Position numbers and translations under genes: made by a program
The notes under the pieces: generated by a model
Databases searched by the model: none
Told to the model about the DNA's origin: nothing
What the model saw: the letters and a program-made list of their open reading frames with translations, nothing else
Assembly (NCBI GenBank): GCA_015680685.1
Contig: MNCI01011333.1
Coordinates: 94,937 to 158,936, forward strand
DNA from: Gnetum montanum
Taxonomy: Eukaryota; Streptophyta; Gnetopsida; Gnetales; Gnetaceae
Direction of reading: 5' to 3'
DNA: 64,000 bases
In this document: positions 35,661 to 47,020 of the stretch, piece after piece
How the letters are laid out: every line of letters begins with the position of its first letter
How positions within the stretch are numbered: position 1 is the first letter of the stretch

Positions 35661-37327
35661 CACACTGCTTCACTTTGTTTACACATGCATCAACTTAGCT
35701 TACACATTGCACTTGAAAAATATCAAAAACACATAAAAATTAAGAAAAACATAAAACTACAAAAACACATGGCCCAAAAAGACCTTGAACTAGCCCATGG
35801 CTTAGAATGGCCTAGAACTATCACTTTTTGCATTACTTTCCTTTCATTCATGCATTTTAACTCTATTTATGATAGGTTCCACCTATTGTTTTTTCTAATC
35901 AATTTTTGTAGGATCTTGTAAAAACATAGCATGACTACACATGTAGCATCATAGCTCACACAAGCAAGGTAAGCACTCATCTACCATGACATTAAAATGA
36001 CACCTAGTAGTCTACTAGGACTATAAACTAGCACATCACGATCTACCAAGATCTTAAACTAGGTTCACGATTTGCCAAGACTTTAAACTAGCATGTTGCT
36101 GATCTATTGGAGCACATTCTATTGGTGAAACCATTGGGGCACTTGTAGCATCATCACTTTCCACCATTCTACTAATCTTTTGGAGCACCTACCATTAGTG
36201 TAGCCTTCGAAGAACTTGCAGCATCATCACCTTGGTACTTTCATTGGCTTCCTAAGCATTTGCAACTAGCACATCATTTGATGCATTTGTAGCATCTTCG
36301 CATCTAGCACTTGTAGTGTCTTCACATTAGGCATTTGCACTTGCATATCATGTTTTATGGTTTTCTTATCTTCTTGAAGTTGTGTTTGCAGGATGAAGCC
36401 TTAGAGATAGTCGTGCAAAGATTCATCTCATTGTAATAGCAAGTCACCACATTGCTATGATGTGTATGATTGGATTAGTTAACCCACTCAAGAGTGTACA
36501 TCCCCCTCATCCTATTACAACCTATGCACATCCACTCCTTCATTCCAGTAGTCTTTCATCCCTTGCATACTCATGATTGCACATCCCTCTAATGCATACA
36601 CACTATGACACATATATCATTCTCTTCATGTCAACCGTAGAACCCATGGTGGATGTAACATAACTCATCCCATGGGAAGCCTATATTGGTTGGTCAAAGC
36701 CTAAGTTGATATAATAAAACTCATCCTTGAGAGGAAACATGTATCCTACAAACACGACATGATCGCATCAAAACAAAGCCCATCTACTTGATGGCCAACT
36801 TGTAACTAGCATTCAATAGTAAGCCAAACCCAATGGAGGTTCACCTCATAGCAAAAAAAGGAAAGAAAAAGAGGGAAAAAAATAAAAAAGTAAAATATTA
36901 AAAAAACAAAGAAAAGAAAAAAAAAGGAGAAAAGCACATCCCCAAGAAAATTGAAAATTTCATAGTTTCATAATTGGCCCAACCTTAGATTGACTTTGAC
37001 TCTCTCATGAGCATTTTGACCAAAGGTCAACACTTTAGGGGCAAGTCACATCATGTCATGGTCATCATCAATTGTGCTAACATCACATTTTACATCATGA
37101 TCCATTGTTTGTATTTCATTTCCACTATTTGCATTTCATCTCCCTAGCATTGCTTATACCCCTTATCCTTAGCATATCCTTATTCCCTTTTCACTCTTGA
37201 GCATGGTGAAGTGACACCTAATCATGTACTGATGAGTGGTGTTGGTGTGGTGTCTACTATGGTGTTTTGTAATTCTTTGTTGACGTCTCTTGAGCCACTC
37301 CTCTAGACATCAATAAAGAGGGACCAT
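35661..37327 (+). other. 3' non-coding region of element B
   Basis: It holds a post-protease AT-rich stretch, then TTAAACTAG-type minisatellite units (35978-36100) and a purine-rich tract (36840-36935, A/G-rich over about 95 bp). A polypurine tract AAAGAGGGA at 37313-37321 lies just before the 3' LTR. It corresponds to A's 21960-22890 region. No RT or integrase remnant is seen, so the deletion runs from the end of protease into this region. Confidence 0.7.
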
Positions 37328-38650
37328 TGAAATACCACCAATTTCAAGCTTCAGCATTACAATTGCAAATTTGTCTAAATGTCAAATCTTGGTAAATTCT
37401 TCTAAGTATTGGTGCTACGCTTCCAAGCATAGTGAGCATAGTGTGGAAGAAGATCAAATTTGTGCTAAGTTTTTTCTAAGTATCCCTACTACGCTCTAGA
37501 GTGTAGCAAGTGTAGCGAGTGTTGGACATAAGTTTTTGCAAAAATTTGACTAAATGTTGGGTTACTCTCTAGAGTGTAGCTAGTGTAGCACTATAGAGAA
37601 GCCTCTGATAGCCTCCAAAAGCCTCTAGAGCTTAGCATCAATCTTTACCTCGGCTATATCACTCCTTCAACAAGCAAGATTAGCAATTTTCATTTCTCAT
37701 GTACTTCCCATTTATCCAAAATTGTACCTATGCTCTAGAGCATAGCAAGTGTAGCAACCAGAGTTAGAAAATTTTCTAGTCACCTTTAGACTTAGAAAAT
37801 TTTATGAATTATTTTCATAATCCCACCTACCACATTTCCATGTGGCACTTGATCTGCATTTTGTGCTAACCCTAGCACTATATATACCCTTGGATCCCCA
37901 ACATTTTAATGGTTGACATTCCCCAATGGTTGGCATTTCTCAATTGTTGGCATTCCTTGATGATTAGCATTCCTTGACTATTGGTATTCCTTAACTGTTG
38001 GCATTCCCAAGTGGTTGGTATTCCTTGGACATGAGCATTTTTAAGCACTTGGCATTTAGCATTTTGGCATCTTGGCACTTAGATCTATGGGTGAATGAGA
38101 CCTAGATTACACCACACTAGTAGAGAGGTAGAGTTGAACATCACAACTAACTACAACCCCATTGTAGCCCTATAGAACACTACAAGGTACGTTGTAGTGA
38201 CCAACCTAGCAAGCATGGTTTATCATGACAAGTATTAGACTTCATTTCCTAACACCACTGAGACTATGATTGTGCTTCCATTGTGGTTTTTGTACATTGT
38301 GTACCTTTTGAGACCCTTTTGGAGTTAGCTACACTCCCATTTAGGATGGTGTTCCATTTCTCTCTCCCATTTCTAGCATTTTCTTGCATTTTTCTTACAT
38401 CTTTTCACACTTTTTCATGTATCATCACACTATGATATGTGTTGTTTGAATTTGCATTTTGGCTAACCATGCCATCTCCTAGTTGCACCCATTGCCTTAG
38501 TTATAACTGGCAAAGTTCCTATTTGATTGACAAGATCATTTAAGGCACTCTGCCTCCCTTTCCAACAAGGTCCTCGTGCAAAGGTAGGGTTAACGCTGTG
38601 CATCCATTGACCCGTAGTGATTGCAGCCACTAATGTTTTTAGTCATTACA
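37328..38650 (+). repeat. 3' LTR of element B (full length, 1323 bp)
   Basis: It begins TGAAATACC and ends GTCATTACA before the TSD. The first 580 bp match the 5' LTR. A CTATATATACC TATA box is at 37879-37888. A run of about nine imperfect 18-20 bp units (TTGGCATTCC...) lies at 37905-38060, and the remainder is unique to this copy. Confidence 0.85.
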
Positions 38651-38655
38651 AGGTA

Positions 38656-38840
38656 GTATGTGCTTGACTATAAAGTATTTATGCACATGAACCATAGTGC
38701 AATTCTCTTCCTTATGAAGAAGCCAATGGTGAGTCCTCATGTCATCCGATGGCTCATGATCTTGTAGGAATTCAATCTCACAATGGTAGATTGAAAAGGG
38801 ACCAAGAATGTGGTCACTAAACACCTCTATCACTTAAGAT
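38656..38840 (+). pseudogene. RNase H of element C, C-terminal part
   Basis: The frame continues from 31223 with one TAG, then YVLDYKVFMHMNHSAILFLM (38655-38714), VIRWLMIL-EFNLTM and KGTKNVVTKHLYHL (38784-38825). This is the usual end of a gypsy RNase H (with [AV]DHLSRL replaced by VTKHLYHL). The join across B is in frame, which confirms that B is a late insertion. Confidence 0.87.
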
Positions 38841-40195
38841 GGGATAATAAAGAGGAGGAGATCCCACTTTCTAATTATTTTCCATATGAACTCCTCTTTA
38901 TTGGAGCAATAAATGAACAAATACCCACAAAAACATGGTATAATGGCATCCTCACCTATCTTCTCTCTTAGGAGATGCCACAAGATGTTGAATTTAGAAA
39001 GAAGAAACAATTTCTTCATTAAGACAAATATTTCATGGAAATCAATGGACACCTCTACAAGGTGTGTGCCGATGGCTTGATTCATTGGTGTGTCCCTAAT
39101 GAAGATCAACTGTGCATTTTCTAGAATGCTCACAAAGGACCTTGCAAAGGCGACTATGTGGGGAGATGCACAACCATAAAAATCGTGATGGCAAGATATT
39201 ATTCACCTATAATCTTTATGGATATCCACTATTTTATCAAATCTTGTGAATGTGGTCAACAAGAAGGGGATATGACTGCTTGCATGGAAGGTCCTCAATA
39301 GTGGATTCAACAACTGGAATCTTTTGACATTTGGGGAATCAACTTCATGGGTCCCATCACACCCATGTCCAACAGAAAGGCATACATTATCATAGTAGTT
39401 GACTACCACAAAAAATGGGTAGAAGAAGTAGTTTTTACTGAATGTACATCATCCACTACTACTAAATTTATAAAAAGAAAATTCTAAATAGGTTTAGGGT
39501 ACCACATTCACTAACTTTTAACAATGGAACTCATTTCATAGGTTCCACTTTTAGAAATTTAATACAGCACTTAGGGGTTGAACATAAATTAACAACATCC
39601 TACCACCCAAGAGCCAATGGCCAAACAAAGATAACTAACCAAGAGATCACAAAAATACCAATACAAACTATTAGCAAATATGGGAAAGATTGGAGTATAA
39701 AACATAATAATGCCCTCTGTGCTAACCATTCAACATGGAAACTTCCTATTGGCTATTCTTCCTATGAGTTGGTGTATAGAAAAATTCCAATGCTCTTGAT
39801 TCAATCCAAGCTTCATATAATCTCAATAGCCAATGAGCTAAATCTTGACCTAAGTTTAACACAAAAAGAAAGATTAATCAACCTGAATGTGTTAGATGAA
39901 ACCCAATTGGTGGCCCTATCTTTGAATGAGGTGCATAAGGCATTCAACAAGCAGCATAATGACCTTAGAATCAAGAAAGTAAAACTTCAACTAGGAGATA
40001 AGGTTCTCTAATGGAACCCCACACATGTACCTCAGAAGGAAAAATTTCAAACATTGTGGGAGGGACCTTATATAATTGATCAAACCTTTTCCTCTGGGGC
40101 CATGTTGATCTACAGGCCTAAAAGCCCAAATAAAAAGTAGTTGATCAAAATCCAACATGTAAAACCTTTCCTCAAACCAAGATAGGCTAATGCAA
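38841..40195 (+). pseudogene. Integrase of element C
   Basis: A linker (IPLSNYFPYELLFIGAI...) leads to the zinc domain (AHKGPC...SCECGQQ, 39128-39262). The core follows: FDIWGINFMGPITPM (39323-39370, catalytic Asp now Asn), WVEEVVF (39418), FNNGTHF (39525, second Asp now Asn) and YHPRANGQTKITNQEI (39602-39649, Glu kept). The C-terminal domain is the best part: LDETQLVALSLNEVHKAFNK and KVKLQLGDKVL (39889-40009), then FQTLWEGPYIIDQ (40049). Stops scattered through it show the enzyme is dead. Confidence 0.88.
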
Positions 40196-41760
40196 TTATC
40201 ACTGTGATGGATGAACAATCACATTCCATTTTTCAGATCTCCTCCTTCCAACTCAATCATGGGAGAGATGGCCATCCATGCTAACAATCCATATGGCTTC
40301 TCAATTTTTCTACTTTTTGTTTTCCACATTTTTGATTTTACAAGTTGTTTTTATTACAAATTTTTGATTTTTAGATTTTTCTAATTTTACACCATTTTTA
40401 ATACTTTTGATTATTTTACACTTTCTTATATACTTTACTTTGTTTTTTTTATTCAAGTGTGATATTTCCTTATTTTTGCTAATAAAATTGCTTTATTGCC
40501 ATAGGACACAATGCCACTGTTGATGTTTACTAATGATGGTTTGTGCTTAATGTTGTGATTGTTAATGTCTAGTTTCTATTTTTGAATTTTGATGTCTAAT
40601 GACTTTGACATGGTTTATTTTTCATGGAATAGGTAGTGTGTCCATGAAATTTTCCTCTCCAATAAACTCTGTGGCTTTCTATGTTCTGGGAATTTAAGGT
40701 CCCTTCCATTAAAGAAAATTTTAATGAATTAGTGACCTTGGTAGTTCCAAAATTAGGAAGGATTCAAATCTTTGTAAAGGCTATGACTTCCAGTGGAATC
40801 AATACTCATTGTACTCTTCTACTTTTTTAAGTTCTTGAGTGTTTTTCATAGAATTCTTACTATTCCATTTCAACCACTGATAGAAAGTCAAATAAATTCT
40901 TTGCATGATGTGGTTCCCATTTAAAAAAAATAATGGAAATTCAAAGCAAATTCCTTATACATAATAAACAAATAAGTCCCTGCATGGTGTGGTTTCCATT
41001 TCAAAAAAATGATAGGAATTCAAATCACACCCCATGGAAAAATAAACAAACTACAAGCATTGGTTATGGAACTAGAAAGATATGCACCTATTCCTGAAGG
41101 TTCCCTCTAACTAAGGCCCTCTTTCACTTTCTACTTCTCTCTTTTCTTCTCCTTATGGAATGGTGGTTATCTTGTGGAAGCACTCCCATTTCTCATGTGG
41201 GTGGATCAGGCTTAGGATGATGATGTGGAGTCACTAAAGGTAGATGATTTTAGTCTGGACTAAGGATGGATCTTCCCAGGTCATTTTAAACAAAACTTCT
41301 ACAAGGGACTTCTTATGACCTTAATTTGGAACTCCATTCCACCTTCTTTGTCATCCATCCATGCTACAATAACTCAACTCACTATCGTGTTATATGGGGT
41401 TCACAGACTCCCTAGTTGAGGTTATGCAAGGGAAAAAAGGACATGAGCCTACTATGGAGAGGACCTACTTGCATAGCTCTTAGCTTAATTAGTTAAGGTT
41501 CCTTACCTTTGACATTACCACAATCCTATATTTTGAATATTCCATTATGTATTCCACTTAGTGTTTCTTAACCTTTTATTTCATCCATCTCCTAAATCAT
41601 TTTTTCTCCATTTATCCAAATTTATGAGCTCCAACACCCCCTTATCATGTTTTCATACTATTCTTGGCCTTTTGAGATTTCATTTAACCCTAATTTCATT
41701 CAAATGCTTTTTGTATTTTGAAAGTTTGGCCAAAGTAAATGGTCATCTACAATGATCAAT
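40196..41760 (+). other. Post-pol non-coding region of element C
   Basis: This follows integrase. It carries a CAGATCTCC...GGGAGAGATGGCC block at 40236-40276 (shared with E), a T-rich stretch (40290-40480), several blocks shared with D and E, and the conserved block at 41421-41477. No coding function is recognised. Confidence 0.65.
41421..41477 (+). other. Conserved post-pol block (copy in C)
   Basis: GTTATGCAAGGG and CATGAGCCTACTATGG, then AGAGGACCTACTTGCAT. It matches D 51344-51400 and E 59223-59271 (minus), while the DNA around it is much less alike. See the findings for possible meaning. Confidence 0.65.
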
Positions 41761-41767
41761 AGCTGTA

Positions 41768-41841
41768 TCAATGTGGCCTCATCGATGCATCTAACCGTGT
41801 CAATGAGGCCTCATCAACACATTGCAAAAACACTATATATA
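41768..41841 (+). promoter_or_regulatory. Internal promoter-like module of element C
   Basis: Two copies of the palindromic word AATG[AT]GGCCTCATC[GA]A (41770-41820), the same family as in C's own LTR U3, are followed after 15-60 bp by TATATATA (41834-41841). This is the arrangement found at the LTR promoters. Sequence after the TATA is not LTR-like, so it is not simply a leftover LTR. It lies 466 bp upstream of the accessory ORF start. Confidence 0.5.
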
Positions 41842-42246
41842 CCACCATGCACTTAGAAATTTTTGTCAGTTTCCTCATAACACAGGGTTTTTTGGAATTT
41901 TTCAAAGCCCAAAACCTTCTAAAGCCCATAACTTCCAAATCGTTTGTCCAAATCACTCCTTATTTTGATCTTGCACTTACCAAAGGTAAGTTTTTTTTAT
42001 CATGGGGGATACAAACCTTACTGTTTCCAATGAAAAATCAATGAAAATTTTTGGAAATTTTTCTAACTCCCCCAAAAGGATTAAAAACCTTAACAATATA
42101 CATACATCAATTTTTTCGAAAGTTAATCCTTTCAACAACCTCCAAGATGAATTATTACTAATAACACATAAATAAATAATAATTGGTGTAATTAAATCAA
42201 CCATAATCACAACTTAGCCAAATGTAACTATCCTTAAGAGATAAAG

Positions 42247-42307
42247 GTATCCCAATTGCTTTAAGTTACATACCAATTGCTAATCCATGGTCTCATTGTG
42301 ATTACAA
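42247..42307 (+). other. Short intron before accessory ORF of C (61 bp)
   Basis: AAAG|GTATCC starts it, a branch-like CTAAT lies at 42290-42294, and it ends GTGATTACAA directly before ATGG. The acceptor is CAA, a one-base change of CAG as found in D. D (51652-51712, 61 bp) and E (58827-58886, 60 bp) have the same design at the same place. A second possible donor, AAAG|GTAAGT, lies at 41986. Confidence 0.65.
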
Positions 42308-45115
42308 ATGGTACCAAAATTGAAATGCCTGTAGGAAGGAGAACCCTCTCAACTAAGGGAAAAGTAGCCCAAAGCTAGAAAGGACCAACAAGAATAAGCC
42401 CAAGAACTGCTAGAAGTAACCCATGCAATGGGACCTTTTAGTGAGGAGCCTGAAGTGGAATCTATCTAACAAATTCTAGAAGAATAAGTGTCCATTAAGC
42501 AATCATAGCAAGGAAAAGTGCTTGGACCTACGCCAAGGCTTGAGGTTACCTTGACTCAAGCTTGCCTTGACATCATCAGGTCTTAAGATATTGATTGGTT
42601 TTTCAAGAAATGAAATTCAAGCCATTCCTAGAAAAATCTCTAGTAGAAGTCAAAGCATAGCTGAAAACCTCTCCCATGTGGCCAATCATCAAAGTTAGTG
42701 GGAAATGGTACATGGGGAGACATACCTCTTTTAGAACAATCAAAGGCTAGGGTCCACAGTTAAGATCAAGCATATCCAAGTATCCTACTTGGCCGAAGCT
42801 ATTGTGCAAACACTAGGGTTGCCTAACACTAGGTCATAGTTGTCAAAACTATCAACAAAAGGTGATCTTGAGCCCAAAAAGGAGTGGATCTAGTGGTGCT
42901 ATGGGGTTGACCATAAGGATTATGGTGCACTCACACTAGTGAAACATATCAATTTCAAAATTGTATCCTATCATCTTAATCCAATGTTGAGGCCAAGAAA
43001 TGTGATCGCCTTCTCTGCTTGAGCATGCATCACTCTAAGTGGAAAATTTCTGTGAACCTTTCATAACTCAGTTATTTGCAAATTGAAAAATGTTTCAAAG
43101 AAAATGAACATGGAAGGAAACCCATACCCTTTCCATGCCTTATCCAAAAACTCTGCAAAGGGGTAGTAATCATCCATTACTCCAATGACACAATTAGGCA
43201 TGCTCCTTTGGGCTCATAGTCTAAAATCATGAAAGATAAGATGCCAACAACAACTCAAGAAGAAGAGTAGCTACCACCACCATCGTCCACTCAAGAAACA
43301 ATGTTGGAGGCTTGCATAGTCATTAAGCATTTGCACAAAATTCAAGAGTAGCTCTTGAGCAAGCAAGAGCATTGTGCATGAACAAGTGGTGTAGATCCAT
43401 CTATGTATTGACTAACAATGAGTCACATTAATGAGGTGGCTTAAATAATTAGTCATATGGAGGGGGTGGGTTAATATTCTCTGCCCAATGAATATAGTTG
43501 CCCATGAGGTCAGATCCCAATGTTTGAGAGGTGATGGTGTCCTTATCACAACACCATTTATTCCTAGAAATATTTGGGTATGTTTTCACTTTCTCAATGT
43601 GATTGGAGGAATGTGAAGGAGTGAATTTCTTGGTGATGTAGCACTAAGGGTAGGAGACGATGACTAAAGTGGTCACTGACCATGTAGCTAAAGCACTAAA
43701 TGGACCTACAACATATATACTAGTCATATCTATACTTTGACATGTGCAGACACAACGGGCATGGTCAGTGGAAAATTGAATGTAGACTAAATCAACTAGT
43801 GGAGACTAGGAAACTAATTCCAAATATTTTTGATTTCTAGAAAACATCACCACAACCCAGTTAGAGCTACTAGATGCAAGGGACAACTACATCATTCTAG
43901 AGGGGTAACTTGAAATAGCTCAAGCACAAAATCAGCACTTGGCTATAGAAGTTTCCAAATTATGTGCTCACCTTGTGGACCCTGTGATCCTAAGCCTAAT
44001 GAAAACCAAAGATGAAGCTTTTTAATAGCTTCAAGAAAAATTTAGAAAAGTTGAGTAGGAGGTAGTAATAGCCATATTTAACTAGTCCATAGTAGAAGCA
44101 AGAATGTACTCAATTCAAAAGGACTTATCTCAAATGCGCTAGGAGAATGAGACTCTAACCACCCAAAATCATTGCCTATGTAATGTTGATGCCCAAAAGG
44201 AACAAATGCAAGAATTTATTCATCAATAGTAGGAGAAGCTAGCTAGGGTGAATACTGAATTAAGGAGATTGGCCATAGAGAATTATAATTTATCAATGAA
44301 GGAAGTTCATGCCTTGCACTAGAAATCTACTATTGAAGTTGCCACCTAGAAGAATGAAGCCTTGAAGTTTAAAAAAGTTAAAGATCACTATAGAGACTAG
44401 GTTGGCTTGTAGAAGGAAGTTAATGAGAAATACATCCAAATGGTGAAGGAAAAAATAAATGACGCCTTCTAGCAACTCCAACAAGAAAGAGAATTTTGGC
44501 AATCCATCGTTGATGGGATAGATGCGTATAATAAAGCAGAGATTCTCTTAAAGATGGAGTTGGCCAATCTTTGATATCCAAACCTGGCTATGCTAACTGC
44601 TAAACAACCATGGTCAGAGTTAGAGAAACAAGTGGCTAGCTAATATGTGTTATATGATGTGGAGTTCAAGCACCATAAAGACACCAAGCAGAATCTTGAG
44701 ATTGCAAATGTTGAACTTGAAGATCTTAAAGCACACTTCGCAAGTCAATGATCGAGTACTAAAAACCTAGCCAGAAGGATGAGTGGCTACCAAGAGCTGA
44801 AGGACATAGTCAAAGCATTCAACATTGAATGCAAATAATTCGTTGCCTGGTTCATCAATGTAAAGGAGTTATTTCTAGTAATACCATGTCCCTGGGATGT
44901 GCACATTCCAACCCACATAGATGAAGTTGCGTGGATAGTGCATGATCCCAGAAGTAAGGAGGAAAAAATGAAAGCATTACTGGATGCTTTTCGACTCCTG
45001 CCAAAAGTTGTAGTAGTAGCAGGATAGCTATAGCCACCTCGACCGTCACACATGCATGAAGTTGAAAAAGGTTCCTTAGAACCTTAGGAGTCACTACCAC
45101 TTAGGATTGTCTAAT
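42308..45115 (+). pseudogene. 3' accessory (env-like position) ORF of element C
   Basis: The ATG at 42308 is placed directly after the intron. The reading is broken by many stops and frameshifts, but protein-like stretches run for about 2.8 kb: KHIQVSYLAEAIVQTLGLP (about 42768-42824), then Glu/Lys/Gln-rich helical stretches (about 43900-44700). A C-terminal module around 44886-44990 holds PCPWDVHIPTHIDEVAWIVH and EEKMKALLDAF. D's 51713 ORF ends with the same C-terminal module (PCPWEVP...AW.THDP..KEEK..ALL). Athila elements commonly have an extra ORF at this position. The family is not recognised and no membrane segment or signal peptide can be called. Confidence 0.55.
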
Positions 45116-45355
45116 CTTCTTCATCAAACTTTATGCCATCAAGGAACATGTTGTTTAATTTTAAAGATTCATGTCATGGTATTCAATTTTGTGTCCTGAA
45201 CACCACCATTTTTGTAATGTGTTGATCAATACACTCAAGCACTCCATTTTTTTCAAGTTAGCCTATTTTGTTTATGGAAGGTTAGTCAATAATCCCATAC
45301 CTTTCCAATTTTGTAAAAGAACTCAAGAATGAGTTTTCATTTAATCATGCTAGTA
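45116..45355 (+). other. 3' end of C interior with conserved TCAATAATCCCATAC motif
   Basis: This is non-coding. GTCAATAATCCCATACCT lies at 45285-45302, about 55 bp before the LTR. The same motif lies about 80 bp before D's 3' LTR (52219-52234) and at the edge of E's gap (58517-58532). A good polypurine tract is not visible here. Confidence 0.6.
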
Positions 45356-46256
45356 TGATGAGTCACAGTTCTATTGGTTGCATTGATGAAGCCTTGTTAA
45401 CTAGGCCTCATTGATGAGGCCTCATCGATGCATTGTATCATGCATTGATGAGGCCTCGTTGATGTAGTGTTTGTATTTGGCTATAAACATGTGCCCACTA
45501 GTAGTATTTACGGTAATAGATATTTTAGTAGCAGTGAAGCTCTTGTAGTTTGTTCATTTGAAAGTTAGAATTTTTCTCCCAAGTACCCATACCAATAGTC
45601 ATTATGTGTATCGATCTTTATTTGAGCATTGTTGTACTTGAGCACGATAGTGTGTTTGGCAATAAAGATGAGCTTTCTAATAAACCTTGCAGCACTTTGA
45701 ATAGATTAAATATTCTATTTATGCATTTAATGTTTTCAATTATCTATTAAATATTTTATAGTAATTGAGTTAATGAATCAATTTATCAAGATAGACTAAA
45801 CACATAAGTACGACTGCTTCGAGTGTAACACATATTCTCTTGGTAATCCCAATAGTGTTATTGCTTGGTATGCCCAGTAGTGTAGCTCTTGGTAAGCCAA
45901 TAGTGGATATGTGGGTTCAAAATATGTTTAGAAAGTGGGACCAGATGCTTATGTTAGGACTAGTTAGACACTAGTTAATTAGTTAATTATTAGTTAATCC
46001 AATAACTTTTATTTTCCATCAAGCACCAAATCCATAAAATATAAAATGATAAAAATTAGATGCCTCAATTACACTTAACCATAACAGTGTACATCACAAG
46101 TGTCATTGAGAAGACAATGATTAACCTTAAGGCAAAGATTCACTTCCTAGAAGATTGGTGCACTAGAAACTGCAAATTTCATGAAATTCAACTAGATTGT
46201 GCATGAAATTCTTGTGATTCATATGGTTGGGCATAGGGGTACCTCACTACTCATCA
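45356..46256 (+). repeat. 3' LTR of element C
   Basis: This is the partner of 25640-26535, and here the U3 palindromes are clear. GGCCTCATTGATGAGGCCTC at 45403-45422 and TGCATTGATGAGGCC at 45441-45455 precede the TATAAA at 45482-45487. It ends CTACTCATCA before TSD ATTAT. Confidence 0.93.
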
Positions 46257-46261
46257 ATTAT

Positions 46262-46750
46262 ACTTCTCTACACTGTCCCTTTTCTTCAACTCTCTTTCTT
46301 TTGTTGCTACCTAATTAATTATTCTTTGTATCCAATGGGCTCTCAAGTTTGATAGTCTCCTTTGGGCATAGCTCCCAAGAGTTTCTCTGGTTTTATTTCT
46401 AAGTCCATCTATGATGTGGTAAAGTTATTCCCTTTGAGAGAAACTATGGCTTAAGCATTGATGCAACAAAGAATAGTACTTGTCCAAGGGCACATTAAGG
46501 GATTCATGATTACTCTACCTTTACTTTTAAATTTTCTTTCTCAAGCTCGACAATCTAGAGTATGTTTGATACATGTTACTGAACAACTCCAAAATCATAC
46601 TCCACCTTCAAATAGATTCTAGTTCAAAGGACTAGTATCAACTTTCAATTTCTTTGATGTGTCATTCTTTTTATGTTGCCTAACATGTGTGAAATTGAAA
46701 TTTGTCTACCAATTTTTCTTATGATGTGTCATTATGATTCTATAATGATC
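46262..46750 (-). pseudogene. gag: gag capsid core of element G
   Basis: On minus it aligns with C 27700-28110. Blocks include YQTYSRL-LEK (about 46550) and the HHIMDGL-NKTRETLGSYAQR-type end (about 46400). The reading is broken. It ends at the ATTAT target copy (46257-46261) where C entered, and it continues on the other side of C at 25634. Confidence 0.82.
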
Positions 46751-46768
46751 TTTATATAAATTAGGTAT

Positions 46769-47020
46769 TTAAAATACTAGTGCTAAAAGTTCCCACTACC
46801 TAACCATACATATTATAAGCATTCATGTGCAATCTGGTTGAATTTTGTGGACTTGGGCTAGTACACTATCCTAGACAACTAAGCATAAGATTATTGATTG
46901 TTAGCTTCCCAATTACAACTTGTGTTAGTTTAAGTACTATAGTTAACTATGACTGGGGTGTAGTACGATTTCATTATTTTTATTAAAATATCAAAAATAT
47001 AAAGTATTAAAATATTAAAC
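46769..47020 (-). repeat. LTR of element G, first part (split by D)
   Basis: On minus this is the U5 side of a C-like LTR: the CCTAACCATACATATTATAA block (46800-46819) matches 24645 and 26500. TTCCCAATTACAACTTGTG at about 46907 also matches. The G leader and N-terminal gag are deleted, so gag follows within about 20 bp. It resumes at 53193. Confidence 0.75.

Larger units (their letters stand above)
31226..38650 (+). mobile_element. Element B: gag-protease LTR element without RT or integrase, nested in C's RNase H
   Basis: B is bounded by TSD AGGTA (31221-31225 and 38651-38655). Its ends TGAAA...TTACA are shared with the LTR pair (31226-31797 and 37328-38650). It contains a gag of element A's family (32006-33775) and a Tat-like protease region (34700-35290). 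It goes straight to a 3' non-coding region with no trace of RT, RNase H or integrase. It is therefore non-autonomous. Its gag is one of the better preserved in the window, with a 145-codon open run. Confidence 0.92.
25640..46256 (+). mobile_element. Element C: Athila-like Ty3/gypsy retrotransposon with complete domain set, disrupted by B
   Basis: C is bounded by LTRs 25640-26535 (896 bp) and 45356-46256 (901 bp) that start TGATGAGT and end CTCATCA, with TSD ATTAT at 25635-25639 and 46257-46261. Inside are PBS, gag with zinc knuckle, protease, RT, RNase H, integrase, a long post-pol region and a 3' accessory ORF. Domain order, the LNFGS/DLGS-type protease and the RT style fit the Athila lineage, which often carries an extra (env-like) ORF at this 3' position. 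Without B the element is about 13.2 kb. All domains carry stops, so it is dead, and it lies inside element G. Confidence 0.93.

Noticed and set aside
41986-42307. A larger intron using the better-looking donor AAAG|GTAAGT
   Set aside because: It is possible in C but not shared by D or E; the conserved 60-bp intron explains all three better. Kept only as an alternative.
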